Both the position numbers and the translations under genes were made by a program. 64,000 bases of DNA from the NCBI RefSeq assembly GCF_001449115.1, contig NZ_LAIJ01000005.1:45036-109035 (forward strand), in the 5' to 3' direction. Below, one piece after another: positions 1-8,695 of the stretch. Under the pieces are notes generated by a model. It did not search any database and was not told the origin of the DNA. It was given only the letters and a program-made list of their open reading frames with translations. This DNA is from Occallatibacter gabretensis (GTDB lineage: Bacteria; Acidobacteriota; Terriglobia; Terriglobales; Acidobacteriaceae). The number at the start of each line of letters is the position of its first letter. Within the stretch, counting starts at the first letter, position 1.

Positions 1-1
1 T

Positions 2-2125
2 CACGAGAGCGAGCAGGCTGCCGACCTCGCTTTCGTCGAACACAAGCTCGAAGAGGCCACGCTAGAGGACGATCTGCACCTGCATGACGACGAGCAGGTC
101 GAAGCCTTGCATAGTGCCGCTCTCGAAGCCTTTGGCCACACGCACGAAGAGCGCATCCTCGACGAATTCACCGGCGAAGCGCACGCGCCCATCGTGGAGG
201 ACGAAGAGTTCTCACCCGAACATGTTGATGAGCCCGCAGAACCGGAAGCCACTGAATCTCACTCTGAGCAGGCCTCTGCCGAACCCAAATTTGAATTTGA
301 GTTTGAGGAAGAAGAGCAGGAAATCGCTCCTCACGAAGTGAAGAGCGAAGAGAACCGCAGCGCCTCGCATCATGTGGACCCAACCACTCCCAGCGAGTTC
401 CGCCTTTTCGGTCTCGGTGGAAAAAAGAAAAAAGACGAGACGCACGAAGCTGAGCCGGTTCCGGCAGCCGTTGCCACACCCAGGCCCACCACAGTCGCCT
501 CCGTCTCTGCCTTCGCGCCCGGCAACGGCCTGATCGAAGAAGAGATGGTCGACGGTGAGGAGTCGGCAGCGTCGCATCATCTCCACCGTCACACCGAACA
601 GGATCTCGACGAATACGAGGAGACTGAGCAGCTTAGCGCACACTCCGGCGAGCTCGCCGCGGCCTTCAAGGAAGCCCGCGCCGGTCACAGCCTCGATGAA
701 GAAGAAATCAGCACAGTAGCGGATCTCGACGAGGAGGAAGACGAAGCCTCTGAAGAGACCGCGGCTGCTCCTGCCACACGGGATCGCAGCAGCTCCGGTC
801 GCGAACGCGGCGGCCGCGGACGCCGTAACGACCGTGGTGGCCGCACCGGTCAGGCCACCGGCGGCCAGAACAATCGCCGCGGCGGAGGTATGTCGCGCCG
901 CACCGCGCAGACCTCCGATCTGCCGATCATCTCGGACCTGCTGAAGCCGGGCCAGGAGATCCTCGTTCAGATTGCCAAGGAGCCTATCGCCAAGAAGGGC
1001 GCGCGCATCACCAGCCATATCGCCCTGCCTGGCCGCTTCCTGGTCTTCATGCCCACCGTCTCGCATGTCGGCGTCAGCCGCAAAATCGAGAGCGACGAAG
1101 AACGCCAGCGCCTCAAGCGCATCCTGATCCACGAGCGTGGCGAAGCCTCCGGTGGATTCATCGTCCGCACCGCGGCTGAAGGCACATCGGAAGACGAGCT
1201 CCGCTCCGACCTGCGCTTCCTCATCCATCTCTGGGATGAGATCAAGCAGCGCTCGGAGAGCTCTAAATCCCCGGCGCTCATCTACCACGATCTCTCGCTC
1301 ATCGAGCGCATTCTGCGTGACCAGATCTCGGACGATTTCTCGTCCATCTGGGTCGACAATGAAGCCGCCTACGAGCGCATCGTGCGCTTCCTCAATCGCT
1401 TTTCGCCCACGCTCGTGCGCCGCGTCAAGCTCTACACCAAAGAGGTCCCGCTCTTCGAGCACTTCGGCGTCGAAGACGAAATCTCCAAGGCCCTGCGCTC
1501 CAAGGTCTGGCTCAAGTCCGGCGGCTCGATCGTCATCAACCAGACAGAAGCCCTGGTCGCCATCGACATCAACACCGGCAAGTACGTCGGCAAGACGGCG
1601 CGCCTCGAAGACACCATCGTCAAGACCAACCTCGACGCAATTCCTGAGATCGTCCGCCAGATTCGCCTGCGCGACCTCGGCGGCATCATCATTATCGACT
1701 TCATCGATATGGATGAGCGCAAGAATCGCTTCCGGGTCATGGCCGCGCTTGAAGAAGCTCTGAAAACCGACCGCGCCCCTACCAAGGTGCTTCAGTTCAA
1801 TGACTTCGGCCTCGTCGCCATCACCCGCAAGCGCGTCAAGCAGTCGCTCGAGCGCACGCTCTCAGTGCCCTGCCCCACCTGCCAGGCCACCGGCATGGTC
1901 AAGAGCTCGGCCACTGTCGCCAACGAGATCTATATCGAGCTCCGCAAGATGCGGAAACACTTCGAGGGAGCCGATGTCATGCTCCGCGTCCACCCTGAGA
2001 CCGTTAAGGTTCTCAAGGCCAACAACGCGGGCTGGCTCACAGAGTATGAAGACCTCGTCGGCAAAAACATCCTGGTCAAGAGTGATGTCTCTCTGCACCC
2101 GGAGCAGTTCGACATCCAGGGCTGA
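2..2125 (+). CDS. rne: Ribonuclease E/G family protein (5' partial)
   Basis: Single-strand endoribonuclease of the RNase E/G family, which processes and decays RNA in the cytoplasm. The frame is open from the left edge, so the true start lies outside; 707 residues are visible. The first ~250 are acidic and low-complexity, followed by an Arg/Gly-rich patch (about 780-890, RGGRGRR-like) that probably binds RNA. An S1-like segment starts near 950. Catalytic aspartates sit in VAIDINTGKYVG (about 1560-1590) and IIIDFIDMDERKNR (about 1690-1720), and the zinc link CPTCQATG is at about 1870-1893. The C-terminal scaffold tail of proteobacterial RNase E is absent; here the disordered part is N-terminal. 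The family call is secure; E versus G is not decided. Confidence 0.93.
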   Translation, partial: HESEQAADLAFVEHKLEEATLEDDLHLHDDEQVEALHSAALEAFGHTHEERILDEFTGEAHAPIVEDEEFSPEHVDEPAEPEATESHSEQASAEPKFEFEFEEEEQEIAPHEVKSEENRSASHHVDPTTPSEFRLFGLGGKKKKDETHEAEPVPAAVATPRPTTVASVSAFAPGNGLIEEEMVDGEESAASHHLHRHTEQDLDEYEETEQLSAHSGELAAAFKEARAGHSLDEEEISTVADLDEEEDEASEETAAAPATRDRSSSGRERGGRGRRNDRGGRTGQATGGQNNRRGGGMSRRTAQTSDLPIISDLLKPGQEILVQIAKEPIAKKGARITSHIALPGRFLVFMPTVSHVGVSRKIESDEERQRLKRILIHERGEASGGFIVRTAAEGTSEDELRSDLRFLIHLWDEIKQRSESSKSPALIYHDLSLIERILRDQISDDFSSIWVDNEAAYERIVRFLNRFSPTLVRRVKLYTKEVPLFEHFGVEDEISKALRSKVWLKSGGSIVINQTEALVAIDINTGKYVGKTARLEDTIVKTNLDAIPEIVRQIRLRDLGGIIIIDFIDMDERKNRFRVMAALEEALKTDRAPTKVLQFNDFGLVAITRKRVKQSLERTLSVPCPTCQATGMVKSSATVANEIYIELRKMRKHFEGADVMLRVHPETVKVLKANNAGWLTEYEDLVGKNILVKSDVSLHPEQFDIQG

Positions 2126-2144
2126 GTTCCACCATGCTCGAGTG

Positions 2145-2176
2145 ACAAGGCCGGGGATTCTCCTCCGGCCTTTGTC
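2145..2176 (+). terminator. Intrinsic terminator after RNase E/G gene
   Basis: Stem AAGGCCGG (2147-2154) pairs with CCGGCCTT (2165-2172) around a 10-nt loop and runs into TTTGTCTTTG. It lies 20 nt after the stop codon, which fits the end of the RNase E/G transcript. Confidence 0.75.
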
Positions 2177-2305
2177 TTTGAGAGCAACCACTGCCCCAAA
2201 CTGGTGTCTAACAAATTGAAGGAAGAAGTGCGTACCCCGCACTGTCCGCTTCCCGAGATAGTTCACGGCCGTTTGTTTACCAATTTCACTTCTAGAGGTC
2301 CAACC

Positions 2306-3124
2306 ATGTCTTCTCGTCGCTTGTTTAGCCTGAAGCGCAGTTTTTCAATCGTGAGCGCCGCCATTCTGCTCACCGCGGGCGTTGTACGAGCCCAGTCCCC
2401 CGACACATCCGCCGCACCACTGGCATCAGGCGAATCAAGCTCGTCCCAGAGCTACCAGTTCCTCGCCGACGACCTGAACGCCGCGGCCGAGCCCGCTGCA
2501 TCAGGCGGCGGGCAGTACGACAACCACGGCGGAGGCTCGAAAGGCCGCTTCAGCCACTGGGCCTTTGAAGCTGGAGCGGGCGCCAATGCCCCCATCGGCA
2601 ACGATCAGGGCGTTATCACCTGGGGCGGCAACTTCACCGTCGGCGCGGGTCTTCATCTGAGCCGCCGCCTCACAGTCCTGGGCGAGTATCAGTTCATGGA
2701 CAATAAAATTCCCGGTTCGCTTATTGCGGCGGGAGGGTCTGACACGGGCAATGCGCACATCAATTCCATCACCGGCGCAATTCTCTTCGATCTTGTTCCC
2801 GAGAAATGGTCCACCGGCGTCTACGCGGTGGGAGGAGGGGGCTACTACCACATGTCCACCAACTTCACCGATTTCGAGTGCTGCGACTTTTACGGCTATG
2901 AGGTTCCAGTCACTGCCTTTTCCATCAGCTCGAATCAGCTGGGCGGAAACCTCGGTATCGGCATCTACCATAAGCTCGGCGGCACTTACGGCGACGGCAC
3001 GATGCGGCTCTTCGCCGAAGCGCGCTATACCTTCCTCAATTCGCCGGGGCTGTCTTATCAGGGCTTCTACATCGGCGGCGGAACCACAGAGCTGATCCCG
3101 GTCACTCTAGGCGTCCGATTCTGA
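2306..3124 (+). CDS. Secreted outer-membrane beta-barrel protein
   Basis: A 272-residue protein with an N-terminal signal peptide (basic start, hydrophobic stretch SIVSAAILLTAGVV, cleavage near VRAQS). After a Ser/Ala/Gly-rich linker comes a small barrel of the OmpA/OMP_b-brl type, with alternating strands rich in Tyr, Phe and Gly (for example FAEARYTF, LGEYQFMD) and a terminal LGVRF whose final aromatic is typical of outer-membrane barrels. The ATG at 2306 is chosen because AGAGG precedes it and the signal peptide begins there; the frame is open further upstream but that part lacks a signal. Its precise function is unknown. It stands alone between two terminators. Confidence 0.8.
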   Translation: MSSRRLFSLKRSFSIVSAAILLTAGVVRAQSPDTSAAPLASGESSSSQSYQFLADDLNAAAEPAASGGGQYDNHGGGSKGRFSHWAFEAGAGANAPIGNDQGVITWGGNFTVGAGLHLSRRLTVLGEYQFMDNKIPGSLIAAGGSDTGNAHINSITGAILFDLVPEKWSTGVYAVGGGGYYHMSTNFTDFECCDFYGYEVPVTAFSISSNQLGGNLGIGIYHKLGGTYGDGTMRLFAEARYTFLNSPGLSYQGFYIGGGTTELIPVTLGVRF

Positions 3125-3140
3125 CGGATCATACAAACAA

Positions 3141-3178
3141 TGAGCGCCTTGCAGTCCATGCAAGGCGCTCATGCTTTT
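3141..3178. terminator. Strong convergent (bidirectional) terminator
   Basis: A perfect 13-bp stem, TGAGCGCCTTGCA (3141-3153) with TGCAAGGCGCTCA (3159-3171), has a 5-nt loop. On the plus strand TGCTTTTA follows; on the minus strand TTGTTTGTAT follows. It separates the plus-strand barrel gene from the minus-strand gene ending at 3177, so it probably serves both. Confidence 0.85.
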
Positions 3179-3545
3179 ACCAGAGCTTCTGTTCTTTTTG
3201 GGTCGGCGTCCCCACCTCGCCACGCTCAATGCGTTTGAGAAACTCCCGCGCGAGCCGTTGCTCACCCGGATGGCTCTCCCCATGCATTGTGCACAGGTCC
3301 AGAAACTCATCCGCCAGCGCATTCCGCTCATCTGATTGATTCAGAATCGCCTGCAACGCGCCGCCAAGCTCGCGTAGCTGTGTCGCCTCCGGCCAATCCT
3401 CGCCTCCGGCAAACGACACATCCGAAAACAATCCGCGCCGCCCTTGAGCGCATTCTTCCAGGCATGCCATCAACTGCTCACGAAACGCCCCAACCAGCGG
3501 CGCAAACTGTTCGGCATCCAGCTCATTCGGCTCTACAGGATCCAT
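3177..3545 (-). CDS. Hypothetical protein, co-transcribed with M24 peptidase
   Basis: A 122-residue soluble, mostly helical and acidic protein with no signal peptide or membrane segment. It has two conserved-looking stretches, FREQLMACLEEC and ALADEFLDLCTMHGE. I do not recognise a family. It starts 6 nt after the stop of the upstream M24 peptidase gene, so the two are almost certainly translated from one mRNA, and it ends at the convergent terminator. Nothing in the sequence reveals its role. Confidence 0.7.
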   Translation of the reverse strand: MDPVEPNELDAEQFAPLVGAFREQLMACLEECAQGRRGLFSDVSFAGGEDWPEATQLRELGGALQAILNQSDERNALADEFLDLCTMHGESHPGEQRLAREFLKRIERGEVGTPTQKEQKLW

Positions 3546-3551
3546 CCCGGG

Positions 3552-4931
3552 TCACTTCCCCTTCATCAGCGCTTCAACCTCATCCGCCGTATGCGGCAGG
3601 TCCGCCGTCAGGTCGATCAGCTTGCCGTCCTTGCCCACCAGGAACACGCACTCAATCCGCACGCCAATCTTTTCTTCCGGAATGTAAATACCCGGCTCAA
3701 TGGTAAACACCATCCCCGGCTCCAGCACTGTCGGATAGTTGCTCGGATCGTGCACATCGATGCCCACCATGTGGCTCAGCGGATGAATCCAATACTTGCC
3801 CAGCGGTTTCCCATCCAAGCTCTTGCCATGCGTGTTCACGTAGTCGTACGCCACCTTGTCCAGCCCGTCCGGGTCTGTATGATAGCGGTCGCCAACCTTC
3901 GACTTGCCCGACACAAACGCGTCGATCGCGGCCTTCTGTGCGCCCAGCACCACGTCGTAAATCTCCCGCTGCCGCGCCGTAAAATGTCCGCCCACAGGCA
4001 CCGTGCGCGTAATGTCGCTCGCATACATGGAGTACTCACACGCCGCATCCACCACAACAATGTCGCCATCCTGCATGGTGCGCGTGTTCTCCGCGTAATG
4101 CAGCGTCGTCGAGTTAATCCCCGATCCTACAATAGGCGCATAGCTCGCCCGCTCACAGCCATGTTTCAGCCATGACGCATACATCTTGCCCGCCACCGTG
4201 CGCTCCGTCACGCCCGCCTTCACGGCCTTCATCATCACGCGCTGCGCCGCCTCGGATGCCTCGCTCGCCTTCTTCAGCAGGTCAATCTCACCTGCATCCT
4301 TGATCTCGCGCAGCTGCGTCGTCATCTCCGCCACATCATGTGCCGCAGGCAGGCTGCTCGTTCCCATCTCCGCTGCCGCAAACTGAACCAGCGCGGCTGC
4401 ATGCGCATTTCCAGCCTGCGTATACATGTGATTTGCCACGCGCCGGTCCGCGGAAATCAGATCATTCAGCACCTTCGGCAGATCCGTCATCGGACGAACC
4501 TCATCCACGCCGACCTTTTCCGCCGCGCCCTGCGTCGCCGCATCCAGCTTGATCCCCGTGTACTTCTCCATCCGCATATTCCGCGTAGGCAGAAACAGAA
4601 TCTCCTGGTACTTGTGCCCCGCCTCTGGAAAGAGCGTTGAGTTAATCCCGGAAGCCGTGGACTCGCCCACAATCAGCAGCGCTGCCCCCGGCTCATTCCA
4701 CCCCGTCGTGTAATAGAAGTCCTCATCCTGCCGGTAGGGATCGAGATCAAGCAGCGGCTCTTCAGCCGCAAACAACACGGCCACGCCGCCATTCAGCTTC
4801 TGAGCCAGCGCCACACGCCGCGCGTGATACGTCGCAGCAGGCTGTTTTTCAATCGCATGTGCCTGGGGAACCAACGCAGGAACCAATCCTGCAAGGACAA
4901 GAAGGGCAATCAAACCAAAGATTCGGCGCAT
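3552..4931 (-). CDS. Secreted Xaa-Pro aminopeptidase (M24, AMP_N)
   Basis: Metallo-aminopeptidase that removes N-terminal residues preceding proline. The 459-residue protein starts at ATG 4931 (GAGG upstream); a GTG 18 nt earlier is an alternative. A signal peptide (RRIFGLIALLVLAGLVPALV, cleavage near AHA) implies periplasmic or exported action. An AMP_N domain (about 30-160) precedes the pita-bread catalytic domain. All five metal ligands are seen: D and D in VVDAACEYSMYASDITRT, H in HPLSHMVGIDVHD, E in FTIEPGIYI and E in RIECVFL. It lies 57 nt downstream of the EAL gene and 6 nt upstream of a small unknown gene. Confidence 0.92.
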   Translation of the reverse strand: MRRIFGLIALLVLAGLVPALVPQAHAIEKQPAATYHARRVALAQKLNGGVAVLFAAEEPLLDLDPYRQDEDFYYTTGWNEPGAALLIVGESTASGINSTLFPEAGHKYQEILFLPTRNMRMEKYTGIKLDAATQGAAEKVGVDEVRPMTDLPKVLNDLISADRRVANHMYTQAGNAHAAALVQFAAAEMGTSSLPAAHDVAEMTTQLREIKDAGEIDLLKKASEASEAAQRVMMKAVKAGVTERTVAGKMYASWLKHGCERASYAPIVGSGINSTTLHYAENTRTMQDGDIVVVDAACEYSMYASDITRTVPVGGHFTARQREIYDVVLGAQKAAIDAFVSGKSKVGDRYHTDPDGLDKVAYDYVNTHGKSLDGKPLGKYWIHPLSHMVGIDVHDPSNYPTVLEPGMVFTIEPGIYIPEEKIGVRIECVFLVGKDGKLIDLTADLPHTADEVEALMKGK

Positions 4932-4988
4932 GGAACCAGCCTCAGACACGCACCAGCCTCTGTCAAGCCGATAATCTCATCGCCACAC

Positions 4989-6578
4989 TCACAACAACGC
5001 AGCCGTCTCCGCCGCCGCTCTCTCCTGCGTCTCAAATACGCGCAGAAACATCTCCACAGGCATCGGCCGGCCCAGATACCATCCCTGGCCGAGCATCGGC
5101 AGCGGACTTGTCCGGAAATACAGCGCCTGTTCCTCGGTCTCAATCCCCTCCACCGTCACCTGCAAGCCCAGTGAAGCGGCAAGCGATAAGATCTGCGGCA
5201 ATATCAGCACCTGCACTGATTCCGTGCCCACCGACTGCGTGAACGCCTTATCGATCTTCAGCCCATCCACCGAGAGATCGTGCAGATACGCAAGGTTCGA
5301 GTAGCCCGTGCCAAAGTCGTCGATATGAACCGAGTGCCCTTTACTGCGCAGCCGCACAATCGCATCCTTCGCTGCCTGCGAGTTGGCGGCAGCCCGCTCC
5401 GTAATCTCCATCACCAGGCACTGTGCAGGGACTCCTGCCTTCGCCGTCGCCTGCTCCAACATGGGCAAAAAAGCCGGGTCGTCCAGGTCCTGCGGCGCAA
5501 TATTGACTGACAGGCGAAACTCAGGGCAGGTGGGCAGTAGAACGCTCAAATCCGCAAGGGCTTTGCCCGCAATCAGTCGCGTGATCTCGTTCACAAACCC
5601 GCGCTCCTCTGCAATGCGGATAAAGACTTCGGGGCTCACATCGCCATGTCCCGCATCCGTCCAGCGCGCCAGTGCTTCAGCCCCGACAATCCTGCCGGTT
5701 TTGAGATCCACCACCGGCTGATATGCCACCTGGATCGCCTTGCGCCGAATGGCTCTGCGCAGCCGCTGCTCCAGCGACTGTCTGCGACTGTATGCCACAG
5801 AACATGTAAACCCCAGCAACGCTCCGCATAGCGCTGAAAGGACTACATACGCCGTCCGCTGGCCGCTCTCAGTCTCCAAAGCTTCATTCGCTGTGGCATA
5901 CGCTGTTACGCAGAATGCAAAACGGTCAGAGCAACGCGTTGCGTATAGCACGTCACCAACTTGCGCCGAGCCTTCCGTTGTCAGAATGGCATTCCCGGTC
6001 AGCGGCAGATCGCCCAGCAGCCGCGTTTGGCCATTGTCGCCGCCCCGGTTCGTAACCGTGTAGTGCATGGAGCTCGATTGGAACTCCTTCCGGTTGAAAG
6101 GGCTGTACACAATCAGCGCATTGCCCTTCTCAACCGCAGGCGCCATCTGTCCCTGAATGCGAAACAGATCCATGTCCCGATAAAATCGCGTCCCATCCGC
6201 TCGCGTCACGCCCTGCCCGAGCCTGGCGTCGGCTCCTGTCACCCGGCCCAGCATTGCCGTGCAATCTATCCTGCCGTTGCGAACCCGGCCCCCATCCTTC
6301 AGGTATTCCGAGGCATAGATGAGCTTCCGGAAATGTTCAATCTCGGCATCTGAGCAATACGGGTCGGTGGAAGCATTCAGCTCGTCCAGCACCGCTCTTC
6401 CCTCGGCGGAAGAGACATCTCCCCCCGTGCGAATCCGCTCCGCATACTGGTCCAGCTTGCCCGTCATATGACGAAGCGTGAAGTCCCGGCCCCACCAGTA
6501 GCCGGCTAGCGCACCGCATACGCCGGTCAGCAGCATGACGCCAACTACGCCACTAACACGTTGCTTGAGGGTACTCAT
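4989..6578 (-). CDS. CSS-motif/EAL cyclic-di-GMP phosphodiesterase
   Basis: A 529-residue membrane phosphodiesterase expected to linearise cyclic di-GMP. The order is TM1 (about residues 12-30), a periplasmic CSS-like sensor (about 31-240, with DPYCSDAEI and IDCTAMLG providing its cysteines, typical of thiol/disulfide-regulated enzymes), TM2 (about 243-263) and a cytoplasmic EAL domain. The signature loop reads GAEALARW, the metal and catalytic motifs DDFGTGYSN and LKIDKAF and the EGIETEEQ segment are intact, so activity is expected. There is no GGDEF domain. Start is ATG 6578; the ribosome binding site is weak. The enzyme may be in one operon with the M24 peptidase. Confidence 0.92.
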   Translation of the reverse strand: MSTLKQRVSGVVGVMLLTGVCGALAGYWWGRDFTLRHMTGKLDQYAERIRTGGDVSSAEGRAVLDELNASTDPYCSDAEIEHFRKLIYASEYLKDGGRVRNGRIDCTAMLGRVTGADARLGQGVTRADGTRFYRDMDLFRIQGQMAPAVEKGNALIVYSPFNRKEFQSSSMHYTVTNRGGDNGQTRLLGDLPLTGNAILTTEGSAQVGDVLYATRCSDRFAFCVTAYATANEALETESGQRTAYVVLSALCGALLGFTCSVAYSRRQSLEQRLRRAIRRKAIQVAYQPVVDLKTGRIVGAEALARWTDAGHGDVSPEVFIRIAEERGFVNEITRLIAGKALADLSVLLPTCPEFRLSVNIAPQDLDDPAFLPMLEQATAKAGVPAQCLVMEITERAAANSQAAKDAIVRLRSKGHSVHIDDFGTGYSNLAYLHDLSVDGLKIDKAFTQSVGTESVQVLILPQILSLAASLGLQVTVEGIETEEQALYFRTSPLPMLGQGWYLGRPMPVEMFLRVFETQERAAAETAALL

Positions 6579-6681
6579 AAGAAAGTGCCCGCCGGGAAAT
6601 CGTTGGCCCTCCCGGGAGAAGTACCTCCAATTTTGTGCGATCCTGCGGCCTTAGGCAAGGAGAAACCACGTTGTCCGCCTT

Positions 6682-7701
6682 TCACGGCAATTTCTCCTGT
6701 CCAATCCAAAACCGGTTGCTGGCTCGCGTTACGAACCCCACGCCGCGTCCCGCCAATCGAGCCTGTGCTTCATGCCACGGCCCCACATACCGCACCACCC
6801 TTGGTAAGCGCCGATAGACTCCAGGCAATATCTGCCTCGCACGCTCCACCGCATAAAGCTCTTCATCGGCAAATGGCAGCCGGAACGCGAGTCGCAATCG
6901 CTCCGGCATCCACGCCGCCGTCAGCGCCCGGTACCAGTGCGGCGGCTTCACCCGGCTCCCCGCTCCAGCCAGCAGATTCTGCCCCATTGCCCGCGCCCGC
7001 TCACTCACGCCCAGCACGTCAGACACCTCCATCTCGCGGCAATACGCCTCAAACGCATTCCAGTCCGCCGGCAGCGCCTCCGCGGGCAAACCAAACAGCG
7101 CCGCAAGCGTCTTCGTCTCCGCGTAATACGCCTCGCGATCCGCCGCGCTCATTGGCCCCAGCACCGTCACATAGGCCAGCACCGCAGTCTCCATCAAAGT
7201 GGCGTAAACCCACTTCAGCGCCGCAATTTCATTGGCCTGGTACTGCGATCCCCGCTGGCACCCCGCCACATCCTCCCGCATCTCGCCCGTAATCCGCATA
7301 TGCAGCCCGTGCAAATTCCGCGCCGCCCTCAGCGCCTGATCCAGTGATCCGAAGATCATCGCGTACACCACGCGAAACGTATTGTGGAACCGCACAATCG
7401 GCCTGTCCATCACCTGCGAGTGATCCTGAATCGCCTGCGCCACCCACGGATGCGCCAGTTGCAGCAGCGCCGCCCGGCCCGCTCCCAGAAACAGCCCAGC
7501 CTCACAATGCACCCGCCAGCACATGGAATCCGGTCCGAAGACTCCCGCACGCCGGTCCAGACCCCGCTCCATGCAGCCACGCTCAATCGCATGGAGCAGC
7601 GCCTCGCTGTCCGCGCGCAGCACCGGCTGAGGTCTTAGCCGCACCGTCTCTGAACTTACCGCAGGATCCATCAGCCTGCAGACTATCGTGTTTCCGAACA
7701 C
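6682..7701 (-). CDS. MpaB/DUF2236 family oxygenase
   Basis: About 339 residues of the oxygenase MpaB/rubber-oxygenase-like fold (DUF2236), a haem-binding family whose bacterial members are mostly uncharacterised. Family-like stretches include LQLAHPWVAQAIQDHS with its candidate haem-ligand His, RFHNTFRVVYAMIFGS and WVYATLMETAVLAY. No signal peptide is seen. The GTG at 7701 is preferred because AGGAG lies 8 nt upstream; another GTG at 7722 (GAGG 4 nt upstream) and an ATG at 7671 are possible. The gene is divergent from the rimP operon. The biological substrate cannot be inferred. Confidence 0.85.
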   Translation of the reverse strand: MFGNTIVCRLMDPAVSSETVRLRPQPVLRADSEALLHAIERGCMERGLDRRAGVFGPDSMCWRVHCEAGLFLGAGRAALLQLAHPWVAQAIQDHSQVMDRPIVRFHNTFRVVYAMIFGSLDQALRAARNLHGLHMRITGEMREDVAGCQRGSQYQANEIAALKWVYATLMETAVLAYVTVLGPMSAADREAYYAETKTLAALFGLPAEALPADWNAFEAYCREMEVSDVLGVSERARAMGQNLLAGAGSRVKPPHWYRALTAAWMPERLRLAFRLPFADEELYAVERARQILPGVYRRLPRVVRYVGPWHEAQARLAGRGVGFVTRASNRFWIGQEKLP

Positions 7702-7732
7702 GTGGAAATCTCCTGGCGACACCGTGCCTCAT

Positions 7733-7768
7733 TTGTATTTCCTCAGAAATCGCCGTAATATAAATAGG
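7733..7768 (+). promoter_or_regulatory. Promoter of the rimP-nusA-infB operon
   Basis: TTGTAT (7733-7738) and TAATAT (7756-7761) are spaced by exactly 17 nt, a good sigma-70-type arrangement; an overlapping TATAAA at 7759 gives an alternative -10. The predicted start near 7768 would produce a leader of about 178 nt before rimP. This is the only plus-strand promoter-like site seen between the divergent oxygenase gene and rimP. Confidence 0.6.
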
Positions 7769-7820
7769 CAGACGCGTTTATCCGCTGACTAACCGTGAAC
7801 ATACCGGCTGGCGGACAGAC

Positions 7821-7850
7821 AAGTGGGCGAATAGCCCACTTTTTATTTGG
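7821..7850 (+). terminator. Leader terminator/attenuator upstream of rimP
   Basis: A perfect 8-bp stem, AAGTGGGC (7821-7828) with GCCCACTT (7834-7841), loop GAATA, is followed by TTTATTT. Upstream genes are on the opposite strand and start nearby, so no plus-strand gene ends here; the hairpin lies inside the predicted rimP leader. An attenuator is the simplest reading, as operons encoding NusA are known to be autoregulated through leader termination in enterobacteria. Confidence 0.6.
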
Positions 7851-7945
7851 CTTGAAATTCCCTCCAAAATCCGTCGCAACACGAACGGTTTTGGAGCCGG
7901 AAGCACGGTATTGCAAACGGCCATAAGTTGCCGTAACGGAAGAAG

Positions 7946-8542
7946 ATGGCAGTAAAGCTCGACGCAATTCGGAACGCAGCGCAGCGGGTCGCCTCATCGC
8001 TCGGCCTGGACGTAGTGGACGTGGAATTAGCCACTGCTGGCCGTGAGCGCACCCTTCGCGTCCTGATTGAGAAGAACGCCGAAGGCCGCGCCGCGCTGAA
8101 AGCCCAGCTCGCCTCCGGTGCTGAAAATGAAGAACTTCCGGAGGCCCTGCGCGAAGGAACCCTGAGCGTCGAGCAACTTTCCGGCGTCACGCATGAAGAC
8201 TGTGCCGCTCTCAGCCGCGACCTCAGCGTAGTGCTCGATGTCGAGGACCTGGTCCCCGGCGGCGAATATCTGCTCGAAGCCAGCTCACCCGGCCTCGACC
8301 GCAAGCTTACGAAGCCTGAAGACTTCGAGCGTTTTAAAGGCAGCTTAGTCAAGATCCAGACTTTTGAGCCCATCAAGAACAACCGCCATTGGCAGGGCCG
8401 GCTCACGGAGACCAAAGGCGAAAGCATCATCGTCGACCTCGGCGCCGTCAAACAAAATTCAAAGAGCCGGAAGTCCGGCGTAACCACGGTAGAAATCGCC
8501 TTTCCGAACGTCGAAAAAGCGCAGCTCGTACCGGAGATTTAG
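7946..8542 (+). CDS. rimP: Ribosome maturation factor RimP
   Basis: RimP assists late assembly of the 30S subunit. The 198-residue protein has the N-terminal RimP fold with LGLDVVDVELATAGRERTLRVLIE, the junction SPGLDRKLTKPEDFERFKG and a C-terminal SH3-like segment. It carries an insertion of about 30 residues (about 55-85, KAQLASGAENEELPEALREG) that most RimP proteins lack, so it is longer than the usual ~150 residues. ATG 7946 follows GGAAGAAG. It is the first gene of the conserved rimP-nusA-infB order. Confidence 0.95.
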   Translation: MAVKLDAIRNAAQRVASSLGLDVVDVELATAGRERTLRVLIEKNAEGRAALKAQLASGAENEELPEALREGTLSVEQLSGVTHEDCAALSRDLSVVLDVEDLVPGGEYLLEASSPGLDRKLTKPEDFERFKGSLVKIQTFEPIKNNRHWQGRLTETKGESIIVDLGAVKQNSKSRKSGVTTVEIAFPNVEKAQLVPEI

Positions 8543-8695
8543 GAAAGACAGGAACCAGGAGACTTGGGGATTGAAAACAGCTTGACGCAGACCCGAACAG
8601 TCCGCTGATCCCAAAGTGTCTCAGTTGCCGCACCGCAGTCGTAACCCGCGAGAGCCAGCCCTCGCAATCACAGCGCGAAGGAAGTACCTAAAAAC

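Noticed and set aside
212..1462. 416-codon open frame on the minus strand opposite RNase E/G
   Set aside because: It mirrors the codon structure of a clearly conserved plus-strand gene in GC-rich DNA; no ribosome site and no recognisable domain.
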